Positions 25,809-34,329 are shown, counted from the first letter of the stretch. The stretch is 42,754 nt of DNA from Crenobacter oryzisoli (GCF_030385785.1 NZ_JAUEDK010000035.1:1-42754); one strand, 5' to 3'. The notes: a model not told the origin generated them from the letters alone. A program made the numbers and translations.

Positions 25809-27065
25809 ATGAAGGTGGTGGTACTCGGGTCGGGCATCGTCGGGGTGTCGACGGCTTGGTTTCTGGCGCGTGACGGACACGAGGTGACGGTGATCGACCG
25901 CGGCACCGGGGCGGCGCGAGAAACCAGCTTCGCCAATGGCGGGCAGCTGTCGGTCAGCCAGTCCGAGCCGTGGGCGCAGCCGGGCATGCCGCTCAAGGTG
26001 TTGCGCTGGCTGTTTCAGGAGGATGCGCCGCTATTGTTCCGCTTGCGCCTCGATCCGGCGCAGTGGGAATGGGGGCTGCGCTTCCTGCTGGAGTGTCGGC
26101 GCGAGCGTGCCGAACACAATATGTGCCAGATGCTGGCGATCGGTAGCTACAGTCGGTTGGCGATGGCCGAGATCATCGCTGACACCGGCATTGCGTTCGA
26201 CCATCTGCGGCGCGGCATCCTCAGCCTGTATGAGACCCAGCAAGAACTCGACGCTGCAGCCCGCGTGGCCGAGCTGATGGCCGTTTACGGCATAGACAAG
26301 CGGGTGGTCGATCGCAACGAACTAGCGCGACTGGAGCCTGCACTCGCAGCGGTGGCCGGCCAGTTCGCCGGCGCCACCTATTGCGAGAGCGATCAGTCCG
26401 GCGACGTGCACCTGTTTACGACGGCGCTGGCCGAGCAGGCCGTGACGCTAGGCGTGAACTTCCGTTTCGCCACCCGGATCAACGCCCTGGGGACCGCCGG
26501 CGGACGGGTCAGCAATGTGTCGGTGACCGGTCCGGACGGTGCCTTCACCACGGTACATGGCGATGCCTATGTGTTGGCGCTGGGAAGCCATAGCCCGCTG
26601 ATCGCCGCTACCGCCGGTCTGCGCTTGCCGGTCTACCCAGCCAAGGGCTATTCAGCCACCATCCCGGTGCGCGATCCGGCCGCCGCACCGACAGTCAGTC
26701 TGACCGACGAGGCAGGCAAGATCGTGATGTCCCGGCTTGGCGACAGGCTGCGCATCGCCGGCACCGCCGAGCTCGCCGGCTATTCAAGCACGCTCAATCC
26801 ACGTCGCTGCCGATTGCTGACCGACCGCGCCCAGGCCTTGTTCCCGGAGGCCTGCGACTGGGATGCCGCGCAGTTCTGGACCGGTTTGCGCCCAGCAACG
26901 CCGGGCAATGTGCCGTTGATCGGCCGCTCGCGCATCGCCAACCTGTTCCTCAACACCGGCCACGGTACGCTGGGCTGGACCGAGGGGGCTGGATCTGGCA
27001 AGGCATTGGCGGAACTAATCGCCGGACGTGCACCGGAGATAGGCTTTACCTTCACCGGGCGCTAA
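25809..27065 (+). CDS. dadA: D-amino acid dehydrogenase DadA
   Basis: 418 aa. This FAD enzyme oxidises D-alanine and other D-amino acids, feeding electrons to the respiratory chain at the inner membrane. The FAD-binding GSGIVG lies at 7-12, with the family motifs ETSFANGGQLSVSQSEPW (about 43-60) and the C-terminal NTGHGTLGWTEGAGSGKALAEL region. I start at ATG 25809; a TTG at 25791 would add 6 residues but overlaps a hairpin. No dadX racemase gene is next to it. Confidence 0.93.
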   Translation: MKVVVLGSGIVGVSTAWFLARDGHEVTVIDRGTGAARETSFANGGQLSVSQSEPWAQPGMPLKVLRWLFQEDAPLLFRLRLDPAQWEWGLRFLLECRRERAEHNMCQMLAIGSYSRLAMAEIIADTGIAFDHLRRGILSLYETQQELDAAARVAELMAVYGIDKRVVDRNELARLEPALAAVAGQFAGATYCESDQSGDVHLFTTALAEQAVTLGVNFRFATRINALGTAGGRVSNVSVTGPDGAFTTVHGDAYVLALGSHSPLIAATAGLRLPVYPAKGYSATIPVRDPAAAPTVSLTDEAGKIVMSRLGDRLRIAGTAELAGYSSTLNPRRCRLLTDRAQALFPEACDWDAAQFWTGLRPATPGNVPLIGRSRIANLFLNTGHGTLGWTEGAGSGKALAELIAGRAPEIGFTFTGR

Positions 27066-27145
27066 GTCAGTCTTTGCATAAAGCAAGCAAAAAGGCTCTT
27101 TTCTGGCTATAAAGACGCCGCACTATCACGTTCTTGTCTTAGATA

Positions 27146-27255
27146 GAGCCGCTAACAAAACCCCCTTGGCGTTGTTGTGCTGCCTGCCGTACTACTTGTA
27201 CGGTCTGCGGCAGCACGCCTAGCCAAGGCCGCTACGCTGGGTTTGTTAGCGACTC
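27146..27255. repeat. 110-bp palindromic intergenic repeat
   Basis: Outer inverted ends gagccgctaacaaaaccc (27146-27163) and gggtttgttagcgactc (27239-27255) enclose cttggc/gccaag (27165-27170/27222-27227), GTGCTGCC/GGCAGCAC (27177-27184/27209-27216) and ccgtac/gtacgg (27187-27192/27198-27203). The whole element can fold as one long imperfect cruciform. A diverged core copy lies at 12457-12521. It has no coding capacity, so it is a MITE- or REP-like element. Its mobilising partner, if any, is not in the window. Confidence 0.8.
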
Positions 27256-27483
27256 TTATATGGAAGAAAAGACGTAGTCATGCAGCGGTTTCCTATCGGA
27301 TTCAGGTACGGCTCGGTGCTCTGCCGTGCAAGCAGTCTTGCCGCTGCCAGTACCTGGGCACAGCTATCTTTCTGGCGAGCGATAAACAGTGGGGCGGCTG
27401 TGCGCCGGTCGGCGGCGAATAGGCGGGACAAGCGGAGCTTGCTATCATGCCCCGGTTTTTCTTGCTTTAGTTGCCGAAACCCG
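27256..27483. other. Intergenic stretch before the truncated haemoglobin gene
   Basis: About 230 bases between the palindromic repeat and the globin gene. The globin frame is open leftwards to 27280, but the peptide there lacks a ribosome site and any recognisable domain. A -10-like tatcat at 27443-27448 has no matching -35. Nothing else was recognised, and 27066-27145 is likewise empty. Confidence 0.45.
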
Positions 27484-27864
27484 ATGCAGTCGATGACCCC
27501 TTACCAACTTCTCGGTGGTGCCGGCGTGGTGCGCTGGTTGACCGATCGTTTCTACGACATCATGGACGCCGATCCATCGGTGGCGACGCTGCGTGCGATG
27601 CATCCCGTGGATCTCACTACTTCGCGCGAGAAGCTCTATATGTTCTTGTCCGGCTGGCTCGGGGGGCCACCGCTCTATATGGAGACCTTTGGCCATCCGC
27701 GCCTGCGCGCACGTCACCTGCCGTTCGCGGTGGACGAGGAGGCTCGCGACCAGTGGATGCTGTGCATGCGGCAGGCCGTGGGCGAACTGATCTGTGAGGA
27801 TTCATTAAAACAGCAGCTGCTAGAGGCATTTTTCAATACTGCTGATTTCATTCGTAACCGTTAG
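27484..27864 (+). CDS. Truncated haemoglobin, group II
   Basis: 126 aa, a 2/2 globin fold. Visible are a B10-type tyrosine in DRFYDIM (Y24), the LSGWLGGPPLY segment (about 55-65), the proximal haem ligand H78 in RARHLPF, and the group II tryptophan W91 (G8). Such proteins bind oxygen or NO and are linked to oxidative and nitrosative stress. The start could be ATG 27484 or ATG 27493; neither has a good ribosome site. It is not in an obvious operon. Confidence 0.85.
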   Translation: MQSMTPYQLLGGAGVVRWLTDRFYDIMDADPSVATLRAMHPVDLTTSREKLYMFLSGWLGGPPLYMETFGHPRLRARHLPFAVDEEARDQWMLCMRQAVGELICEDSLKQQLLEAFFNTADFIRNR

Positions 27865-27978
27865 TCAGTGACCGCGCGTTACTACCCCGTTTTGCCCCGA
27901 ATCGGCCTTGCGCTGTCTCGGGGATGAGTCATTCTGAAGGCATGGTGGCCCATCCGTTTACCCCCGAGGGAGGTAACC

Positions 27979-28287
27979 GTGAAGATACTGTGCTTTTTTA
28001 TCTTGCTCTGGTTGCTGGCGCTCGTTCGGCCGGTATTCGCAAAAGGCTGCCTTCCGGAGGCGATCAGCTGTTCTTCTCCGATCGAAAGCACTGGGTCCCA
28101 GCGCTTGGCCGGCAGCGAAAAGGAATCCACGCTCTTCCAGGCCGGCTCGTTCTCGCTAGAGAGCATCGACAGTGGCGATGGGAGTCGGCTCGGGCTGCGG
28201 CCATCGTTCAAGCTGGGAGAGAGCGGCAAGCTCACGTTTCGGGCCGGCAAGAAGAAGGAGTTGCGGGCCTCTTGGACGTTCAATTGA
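27979..28287 (+). CDS. Small secreted protein of unknown function
   Basis: 102 aa. It starts at GTG 27979 with a strong, well-spaced ribosome site (gggagg, 27967-27972). Residues 1-21 are a typical signal peptide ending PVFA. The mature part (about 81 aa) has two cysteines six residues apart (CLPEAISC) that could form a disulfide, and a serine- and glycine-rich, probably beta-stranded C-terminus ending ASWTFN. No family recognised. A competing frame from 27924 lacks these features. It faces folB, 12 bases away, with no terminator visible. Confidence 0.65.
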   Translation: MKILCFFILLWLLALVRPVFAKGCLPEAISCSSPIESTGSQRLAGSEKESTLFQAGSFSLESIDSGDGSRLGLRPSFKLGESGKLTFRAGKKKELRASWTFN

Positions 28288-28299
28288 CGTCGCGTAACC

Positions 28300-28659
28300 T
28301 CAATGAGGCCGGTGGCCGCGCTCGATGATCACCCCCACGCGCTTCACGCCGGGCAAAATGCCCAGTTTGGTTACGCCTACCCTGACCCAAGGAGCGCCGA
28401 ACTCCTCGCGGATGATCTTCGCGATATGTTCGGCCAATGCCTCGATCAGCAGGAAGTGCTGCTGAGCCAGTAGTTCACGCAGGCGGTCGACCACCACGCC
28501 ATAATGGATAGTGTCGCGGATGTTGTCGGAATGGCAGGGCGTCTCGCTCGGGATGCCGATCTCCAAGTCCAGTTCGATCGCTTGCGGGGCTTTCCGCTCC
28601 CATTCATATACACCGATAATGGTGTCGACGCGCACCTCGCGCAGGAAAATGATGTCCAT
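28300..28659 (-). CDS. folB: Dihydroneopterin aldolase FolB
   Basis: 119 aa. FolB cleaves dihydroneopterin to 6-hydroxymethyl-dihydropterin in folate synthesis. The family pattern is clear: IIFLREVRVDTIIGVYEWER at the start (the E of GVYEWER binds pterin), then IHYGVVVDRL, LIEALAEHIA and the final GVKRVGVIIER. Length is normal. It diverges from plsY with a 73-base gap that must hold both promoters; this folB-plsY pairing is common in proteobacteria. No strong ribosome site was seen. Confidence 0.94.
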   Translation of the reverse strand: MDIIFLREVRVDTIIGVYEWERKAPQAIELDLEIGIPSETPCHSDNIRDTIHYGVVVDRLRELLAQQHFLLIEALAEHIAKIIREEFGAPWVRVGVTKLGILPGVKRVGVIIERGHRPH

Positions 28660-28732
28660 GTGTCAGCGGCAGAGTGGGTTTTCGCCGCTCGATACCGTAA
28701 AATCCGAAACCCCATATTCTAGTGAAATCGTC

Positions 28733-29362
28733 ATGACCACGATAGCGTTTGCGTTTGTTCTTGCCGCCTACCTGATCGGCTCGCTCTCGTTTGCGGTGAT
28801 CGTCAGCCGTGCAATGGGCATGGCCGATCCGCGTAGTTACGGCTCAGGCAACCCGGGCGCTACCAACGTGCTGCGTAGCGGCAAGAAGTTGGCTGCGGTG
28901 CTGACGCTGCTCGGTGATGGCCTGAAGGGCTGGGTTGCAGTGGCTCTGGCCGCACACTTTGCGCCACAGAATGGGCTTGGCGAGCAGTTGATCGCGATGT
29001 CCGCAATCGCGGTGCTGGTAGGACACATGTGGCCGCTATTCTTCGGCTTCAAGGGCGGCAAGGGCGTCGCGACCGCGGTGGGGGTGCTGTTCGGTTTCAA
29101 TGTGTGGCTGGCGTTGGCCGCCGTTGCCACCTGGCTGTTCGTTGCGCTGGTGTTGCGTATCTCGTCGCTGTCCGCGCTGATCGCGGCCGTGTTGTCTCCG
29201 GTGTACGCCTTTTTCATCATCGGACCGCATAGCGTCTATTTCGGCAGCTGCATCGTCATCGCCTTCCTGGTGGTGCAGAGGCACAAGTCGAACATCCTGA
29301 ACCTGCTGGGCGGGCAGGAGACCAAAATCGGCGACAAGGCCGACGGCTCCAGCCACTCCTGA
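28733..29362 (+). CDS. plsY: Glycerol-3-phosphate acyltransferase PlsY
   Basis: 209 aa, with five predicted membrane segments. PlsY transfers an acyl group from acyl-phosphate to glycerol 3-phosphate, the first step of phospholipid synthesis. The motifs SYGSGNPGATNVLR (about 34-47) and FKGGKGVATAVG (about 105-116) are the glycine-rich catalytic loops. I start at ATG 28733 though the frame is open leftwards through folB. The substrate is made by GpsA, also encoded in this window. Confidence 0.95.
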   Translation: MTTIAFAFVLAAYLIGSLSFAVIVSRAMGMADPRSYGSGNPGATNVLRSGKKLAAVLTLLGDGLKGWVAVALAAHFAPQNGLGEQLIAMSAIAVLVGHMWPLFFGFKGGKGVATAVGVLFGFNVWLALAAVATWLFVALVLRISSLSALIAAVLSPVYAFFIIGPHSVYFGSCIVIAFLVVQRHKSNILNLLGGQETKIGDKADGSSHS

Positions 29363-29377
29363 GTGAGCGTTGCCCGC

Positions 29378-29408
29378 AAAAAATCCGGCCATCGAGCCGG
29401 ATTTTTTT
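29378..29408. terminator. Bidirectional terminator between plsY and the deacetylase-like gene
   Basis: aaaaaatccggc (29378-29389) pairs with gccggatttttt (29396-29407), loop catcga. Poly-T on both strands serves these convergent genes. Confidence 0.92.
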
Positions 29409-29425
29409 GTGCCGTTCGACAATCT

Positions 29426-30385
29426 TCACAGGTCGGATAGGGCGCGCAGATGGGCCGCCACGCTGCGCCCCAGGGCGGAGAGGTCGTAGCCACCTTCCAG
29501 TACCGACACTAGCCGGCCTTGGCAATACAGGTCGGCAATCTGCACCATATGGCGGGTGACCCATTCATAATCGGCCTCGACCAGACCCATCGAGCCCATG
29601 TCGTCCTCACGGTGGGCATCGAAGCCGGCCGAGATGAACAGCATCTGCGGCTGGAAAGCGTGTAGCTGCGGCAGCCATACCGTTTCCACCGCCTCGCGGA
29701 ATTCGCGTCCGCCGCTGCCGGCCTTCAGTGGCACATTGTGCATGTTCGGGCCGAGCGGCTCGTCACCGCAGTAGGGGTAGAAGGGGTGCTGAAAGGTCGA
29801 CACCATCATCACCCGCGGGTCGTCCTTGAAGATTTCCTCGGTGCCATTGCCGTGATGTACGTCGAAGTCGACGATGGCGATCCGTTCGAGCTTATAGGTG
29901 GCCAGGGCATGCGCCACGCCGACAGCCAGGTTGTTGAAGAAGCAGAACCCCATCGCCCGGGCGCTTTCGGCGTGATGGCCAGGCGGGCGCACCGCGCAGA
30001 ATGCATTTGGCGCTTTGTCCTCGCAGACCAGTTCCACGGCCTTCACCACCGCCCCCGCGGCACGCTGCGCGGCGAGCAGGGTACCCGGCGACATGGCGGT
30101 ATCGGCGTCGATGCGGAAGCTGCCCACGCTGGGGGAGCAGGATTCCAAGTATTCAACGTAACGGGGCGGGTGGATGCGCGCCAGTTGCTGCGGGGTGACC
30201 AATGGGGCGTCGACTTCCTGAAGGCTGTCGAAGATTTGCGAAGCCATCAGTTGGTCGCGGATGGCGGTGAGGCGTTCCGGACATTCGGGGTGGCCGACGC
30301 CCATAAAATGTTTCAGGCAATCGGGGTGGCTGATATAGGCGGTCAAGCCGGTCCGGTGCCAACGAGTTTTCAACCAAGTGAACAC
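29426..30385 (-). CDS. Histone deacetylase-family amidohydrolase
   Basis: 319 aa. Zinc-dependent HDAC fold. Motifs are PPGHHA (134-139, with the two active-site histidines H137/H138), DFDVHHGNGT (173-182, where D175 and H177 bind zinc), SAGFDAHREDD (about 255-265, third zinc ligand) and LEGGYD near the end. Bacterial members act on acetylated lysines of proteins, acetylpolyamines or acetoin-related substrates; which applies here cannot be told. Starts at GTG 30385 with 'aaggga' upstream. It faces rpoS's terminator side and is transcribed alone. Confidence 0.9.
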   Translation of the reverse strand: MFTWLKTRWHRTGLTAYISHPDCLKHFMGVGHPECPERLTAIRDQLMASQIFDSLQEVDAPLVTPQQLARIHPPRYVEYLESCSPSVGSFRIDADTAMSPGTLLAAQRAAGAVVKAVELVCEDKAPNAFCAVRPPGHHAESARAMGFCFFNNLAVGVAHALATYKLERIAIVDFDVHHGNGTEEIFKDDPRVMMVSTFQHPFYPYCGDEPLGPNMHNVPLKAGSGGREFREAVETVWLPQLHAFQPQMLFISAGFDAHREDDMGSMGLVEADYEWVTRHMVQIADLYCQGRLVSVLEGGYDLSALGRSVAAHLRALSDL

Positions 30386-30515
30386 GCGCGTCCCTTTGCG
30401 AGGCGGGTCGGCTGGATGCTGCCAGCATAGTTGGGTAATTTTTCAGTCTGCACGTAACCGGGCTGAAATGCAACCGGAGCGACCAGGCTGGCAGGGGCAG
30501 TCAGAGGGGGAAATA

Positions 30516-30544
30516 AAACAAGCCGCCCTCCGGGCGGCTTGTTT
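30516..30544. terminator. rpoS terminator
   Basis: aaacaagccgccc (30516-30528) pairs with gggcggcttgttt (30532-30544), a 13-bp perfect stem with a 3-base loop. T-rich tail on the minus strand (tttattt). Confidence 0.88.
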
Positions 30545-30563
30545 GTGATGCGCAAGTCTCGCG

Positions 30564-31511
30564 TTAGAGCAGGAAATCCTTGGCGATGCCCTTGCGGCGC
30601 AGGATGCGGCGCAATTGTTCCAGGCCCTCGATCTGGATTTGCCGTACCCGCTCGCGGGTCAGCGACAGTGCGGCCGCCAGTTCTTCCAGCGTGCAGATCT
30701 CGTGGCCGTTCAGGCCGTAGCGGCGTTCGATCACCAGTCGCTGCTTCTCGTTCAGCTGAGCCAGCCATTCGTGCACGAAGCGTTCCAGTTGGGCATTGTG
30801 CAACTGGATCTCGGGTTCCTCGGTCTGCTCGTCGGGAATCGACTCGCCGATCGACAGCATCGGATCGATATCGAGTGGGGCGTCGAGCGAGGCCATCCGT
30901 TCGTTTAGCGTCAGTACCCGGCGTACATCTTCGACCGGCTTGCCGACCAGGTGAGCGATTTCTTCCAGTGTCGGCTCGCGGCCTGCCTGCGCTTCCAGGT
31001 GACGCGAGGCGCGCAGGTAGACGTTCAGTTCCTTGATCACGTGCACCGGCAGGCGGATGGTGCGCGACTGGTTCATGATTGCGCGTTCAATGCTCTGGCG
31101 GATCCACCAGGTGGCGTAGGTCGAGAAACGGAAGCCGCGCTCAGGGTCGAACTTTTCCAGCGCGTGCATCAGGCCGATATTGCCTTCCTCGATCAGGTCG
31201 AGCAGGGCAAGGCCTCGGTTGATGTAGTGCTTCGCGATATTCACGACCAAGCGCAGATTGTGCTCGATCATCTTCTGGCGGGCATCGAAGTCGCCTTGCA
31301 CCACCCGCCGGGCCAGTTCTAGCTCTTGAGGCGGGGTCAGCAGGGCGTTGTTGCCGATGTCGTTCAGATAGATCTGGGTGACATCGGCAATGTCCTCATA
31401 GGGCGTCGCCGTTTCCTGGCTTTCCTCCGCTTCGTTCTCCGCCGCCTCTTCCTGCACATGCTCCTCGTCGGCGACTTCGTCTTCGTCGAGGATTTCGATC
31501 TCATCACTCAT
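30564..31511 (-). CDS. rpoS: Stationary-phase sigma factor RpoS
   Basis: 315 aa. RpoS directs RNA polymerase to general stress and stationary-phase promoters. Sigma-70 regions are visible: 1.2 (TQIYLNDIG...LLTPPQELELARR), 2 (NLRLVVNIAKHYINRGLALLDLIEEGN, then FSTYATWWIRQSIERAI), 3 and 4 (TLEELAAALSLTRERVRQIQ). The N-terminus has an acidic stretch. I start at ATG 31511, which has a strong ribosome site (ggagaggggg), rather than the upstream ATGs. Last gene of surE-pcm-nlpD-rpoS; part of its transcription may come from within nlpD, as in other bacteria. Confidence 0.96.
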   Translation of the reverse strand: MSDEIEILDEDEVADEEHVQEEAAENEAEESQETATPYEDIADVTQIYLNDIGNNALLTPPQELELARRVVQGDFDARQKMIEHNLRLVVNIAKHYINRGLALLDLIEEGNIGLMHALEKFDPERGFRFSTYATWWIRQSIERAIMNQSRTIRLPVHVIKELNVYLRASRHLEAQAGREPTLEEIAHLVGKPVEDVRRVLTLNERMASLDAPLDIDPMLSIGESIPDEQTEEPEIQLHNAQLERFVHEWLAQLNEKQRLVIERRYGLNGHEICTLEELAAALSLTRERVRQIQIEGLEQLRRILRRKGIAKDFLL

Positions 31512-31566
31512 GGCTAGCCCCCTCTCCATGTATTTGAGTGTCCTGTGCAGGAGCAGATTCCCCGGC

Positions 31567-32721
31567 TCAGGATGAACTGTCGAGATACTGCGCCGGGTCG
31601 ACCGGCTTGCCAAACCGACGAATTTCGAAGTGCAGCTTCACCTGATCCGCGTCGGTATTCCCCATTTCGGCGATCTTCTGCCCCTTCCTTACTGCCTGTC
31701 CTTCTTTGACCAACAATGAACTGTTATGTGCGTAAGCCGACAAGAAGGTCTTGTCATGCTTGATAATGATCAGCTTGCCATAGCCGCGCAAGCCGCTGCC
31801 GCTATACACCACTTTGCCGTCTGCAGCGGCATAGATCGGTTGGCCGGGCTTGCCGGGAATATCGATGCCCTTATTGCTGTCCGAGAAGCCGCGGCCGATC
31901 TTGCCTTCGGCCGGCCACCCCCAAGTGATGAGGGTGCTGTCTGCAGCCTTGCCTGCCGGTTTGTTCGTGGTGCTCGCACCGGTACTGCTCTCGCTGTTGT
32001 CGGCCGCACTGTCGGTCTTGGGCGAGGGGCGAGCGGCCGGTTTGCTTGCGGCAGCTCCCGAGGTCGCTACGGCCACCTGTACGGCTTGGCTGCCGCTTGC
32101 GGCGCTGCCGTTATTGCGGCCTTCGCTCTGCGCGGCCAGGTTGCGGGCGGCGTTTTCCGAGTACGGCTCCTTCAGCGCCTTCGGATAGATCTTGAGCATG
32201 GCACTGCTGCCGACCGTGCTATTACCCGAAACGACCGGGACTGGAGCCGCCGTGGTGCTGCTCGCTGTTGTCTCCGGCGTTATCGGGGTACTGCTGGCAT
32301 CCGGTGGCGTCAGACGCAACACCTGACCAACCTTGATGTTGTAGTCGCTCAGTTGGTTCCATGCTGCCACGTCTTGGTACTTCAAACCATTCGTCACTGA
32401 TATGCGGTACAGCGTCTCGCCCGCTTGCACCACGTGCGTGCTTGCACCGCTGGCGCCGCCGTTGCTCGACCCGCTTGGCCGCACCGGCGCGCTCGGTGCC
32501 AGTGGCGCGCTCGGTTCCAGCGGCGTGACCACAGCCCCTTCGCCGTTGTTATTGTTCGGGAGGGGCGCGCTGCGGTTTGGTGTCGCAGTCGGGGCTGGTG
32601 TGGTGCGCTGGCCTGATTCGATCTGCGCAGGGGGTTGCATCAGCGAACTACAACCGGCAAGCGCGGCGAATACTGCCAGGCTGGCCAGTGAACGGGATGA
32701 AGCGATAAATGCGTTTCGCAT
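31567..32721 (-). CDS. nlpD: Lipoprotein NlpD (LysM + degenerate LytM, amidase activator)
   Basis: 384 aa. A lipoprotein signal ends at LAGC with C24. A LysM peptidoglycan-binding domain follows (about 95-138, HVVQAGETLYRISV), then a Ser/Ala/Thr-rich linker, then an M23/LytM domain (about 270-380). The LytM zinc ligands are not conserved (NKGID instead of HxxxD; LHFEIR instead of HxH), as in E. coli NlpD, so it should activate an amidase and not cut itself. A strong promoter lies so close upstream that the mRNA would be almost leaderless. Confidence 0.93.
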   Translation of the reverse strand: MRNAFIASSRSLASLAVFAALAGCSSLMQPPAQIESGQRTTPAPTATPNRSAPLPNNNNGEGAVVTPLEPSAPLAPSAPVRPSGSSNGGASGASTHVVQAGETLYRISVTNGLKYQDVAAWNQLSDYNIKVGQVLRLTPPDASSTPITPETTASSTTAAPVPVVSGNSTVGSSAMLKIYPKALKEPYSENAARNLAAQSEGRNNGSAASGSQAVQVAVATSGAAASKPAARPSPKTDSAADNSESSTGASTTNKPAGKAADSTLITWGWPAEGKIGRGFSDSNKGIDIPGKPGQPIYAAADGKVVYSGSGLRGYGKLIIIKHDKTFLSAYAHNSSLLVKEGQAVRKGQKIAEMGNTDADQVKLHFEIRRFGKPVDPAQYLDSSS

Positions 32722-32733
32722 GCCGTGTTAAAC

Positions 32734-32762
32734 TTTATAAAGGAGCGGATAGCGGTTGTAAA
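32734..32762 (-). promoter_or_regulatory. Strong promoter immediately upstream of nlpD
   Basis: On the minus strand TTTACA (32762-32757) and TATAAA (32739-32734) are separated by 17 bases, both one mismatch or better from consensus. The predicted start (about 32727) is only about 6 bases before the nlpD ATG. Confidence 0.65.
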
Positions 32763-32797
32763 TTGTCTGGCAAGCACAGCTGTCGTTTTGCCTGTGC

Positions 32798-33463
32798 TCA
32801 GGAGCGTCCTGGCAACAGTGGCACAAACTTGACCGGCTCGAGCCGGCTCTGCTGGATGCCTTGTTGGGTCTTCTCAAAGCGCCACAGGTGCTGAACCTGC
32901 TCGTCGCCGATCGGCATCACCAGCCGGCCACCTTCTGCCAGTTGCTCGATCAATGCCTCCGGCACCTGACGTGCGGCGGCAGTCATGATGATGCCGTCGA
33001 ACGGTGCTGCCTCGGGTAAGCCAAGGTGGCCATCGCCATGCACCAGCCGAGCGTGCACCAGCTTGGTTGCGCGCAGATTGCGACGAGCGATTTCCAGCAT
33101 TGCCGCCAGTCGCTCGATCGAGTACACCTCGGCGCCGAGTTTGAGCAATACCGCGGTTTGGTAACCACAGCCGGTGCCGATTTCCAACACCTTGCCCGGC
33201 GTGCGCCCTGCGAGCAACAGCTCCGTCATTCGAGCCACTGTCAGCGGCTGGGAAATGGTCTGGCCATGGCCGATCGGCAGCGATACATCGTCGTAGGCAC
33301 GTGTGGCAAGCGCCTGATCAATGAACAAGTGGCGCGGCACCTCGACCATTACGTCAAGCACCCTGGTGTCTTCGATGCCGGCTTGGCGCAAACGTTCACT
33401 CATCCGGCGCCGAGTGCGGTCGGACAACATGCCGGAGGCGGGCAGGGCGGGAGTCAGCGGCAC
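32798..33463 (-). CDS. pcm: Protein-L-isoaspartate O-methyltransferase (Pcm)
   Basis: 221 aa. Pcm methylates isoaspartyl residues to start repair of aged proteins. The family motif [13 protein letters not shown] (61-73) and the SAM motif [11 protein letters not shown] (92-102) are present, and the C-terminal VMPIGDEQ fits. It overlaps the end of surE by 10 bases, so the two are cotranscribed. A hairpin (gcacag, 32774-32779; ctgtgc, 32792-32797) follows the stop. Confidence 0.95.
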   Translation of the reverse strand: MPLTPALPASGMLSDRTRRRMSERLRQAGIEDTRVLDVMVEVPRHLFIDQALATRAYDDVSLPIGHGQTISQPLTVARMTELLLAGRTPGKVLEIGTGCGYQTAVLLKLGAEVYSIERLAAMLEIARRNLRATKLVHARLVHGDGHLGLPEAAPFDGIIMTAAARQVPEALIEQLAEGGRLVMPIGDEQVQHLWRFEKTQQGIQQSRLEPVKFVPLLPGRS

Positions 33464-34197
33464 AGCCAGTCCTTGATCTGGGTTAGTTGGGTGGTGGCGG
33501 TCAGGTCGATCATCAGCGGGGTGATCGACACGGCGTTGGCGGCAATGGCGGCAAAGTCGGTGCCGCTGCCGGCGTCCTGGGCATGGCCGACCGGGCCGAC
33601 CCAGTAGATGGTCTCGCCACGCGGGTTCTGTGTCTTGATCACCGGTTCTGCCTTGTGGCGGCGGCCGAGACGGGTAATCTGGACCGGGCCGAGCGCATCG
33701 GCTGGTATATCGGGGATGTTGACGTTGAGCAGCACAGGTTGCTGCAGCGGCTGGGAGCGAAAGCGTTCGACCAGCAGGTCGATCACCGGGGCCGCGCTGG
33801 CGAAGTGCTGGCCGGATTTGCCGGCTAACGACACTGCGACCGAGGGGATGCCGAGCAGGAAGCCCTCCGTGGCGGCGGCGACGGTGCCCGAATACAAGGT
33901 GTCGTCACCCATGTTCGGGCCGTGATTGATGCCGGAGAACACCATGTCCGGCACAAAATCGAGCAGGCCGGTGACGGCCAAGTGGACGCAGTCCGTCGGA
34001 GTGCCGTTGACGAAGTGGAAGCCGTTGGCGGCGCGTCGCACGGTCAGCGGCCTGTCGAGTGTCAGTGAGTTGCTCGCGGCGCTGCGGTCGCGTTCCGGGG
34101 CGACCACCACCACCTTCCCGTGCCGGGACAGGATGGCGGCCAGTTGTTCGATGCCGGGGGAAAAATAGCCGTCGTCGTTACTGATCAGGAATTTCAT
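33454..34197 (-). CDS. surE: 5'/3'-nucleotidase SurE
   Basis: 247 aa. Metal-dependent phosphatase acting on nucleoside 5'- and 3'-monophosphates in stationary phase. The N-terminal [11 protein letters not shown] carries metal-binding D8 and D9; S39 and the [20 protein letters not shown] block complete the site. I start at ATG 34197, with 'ggagag' before it; the longer frame to 34266 has no ribosome site. First gene of surE-pcm-nlpD-rpoS. Confidence 0.95.
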   Translation of the reverse strand: MKFLISNDDGYFSPGIEQLAAILSRHGKVVVVAPERDRSAASNSLTLDRPLTVRRAANGFHFVNGTPTDCVHLAVTGLLDFVPDMVFSGINHGPNMGDDTLYSGTVAAATEGFLLGIPSVAVSLAGKSGQHFASAAPVIDLLVERFRSQPLQQPVLLNVNIPDIPADALGPVQITRLGRRHKAEPVIKTQNPRGETIYWVGPVGHAQDAGSGTDFAAIAANAVSITPLMIDLTATTQLTQIKDWLCR

Positions 34198-34291
34198 ACG
34201 CTCTCCGTAGCCAACGCTACCGATTGTAGCCCCATGAAATCCCGATCGGAAAGCGGCTTCGGCCAAGCCAGGTGGATAAGGCTGTCCGAAA

Positions 34292-34322
34292 GTGCCGCCC
34301 CCGCCGGATGGCGGGGGGGGGG
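34292..34322 (-). repeat. GC-rich hairpin with a run of ten G, between surE and nadA
   Basis: Plus-strand run of ten G (34313-34322) next to cccgcc/ggcggg arms. On the minus strand it starts 7 bases after the nadA stop as poly-C, so it may form the nadA terminator stem (without a T-run). It also lies about 120 bases upstream of surE. Homopolymers of this length are prone to slippage. Confidence 0.6.
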
Positions 34323-34329
34323 TACGGGG

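Noticed and set aside
27246-27431. 61-codon minus-strand frame between the palindromic repeat and the globin gene.
   Set aside because: No ribosome site and no recognisable domain; it starts in the tract just before the globin gene and ends within the repeat.
31567-32721. NlpD peptidase domain lacks zinc-binding histidines.
   Set aside because: This is the normal state of NlpD-type amidase activators, so it is not damage.
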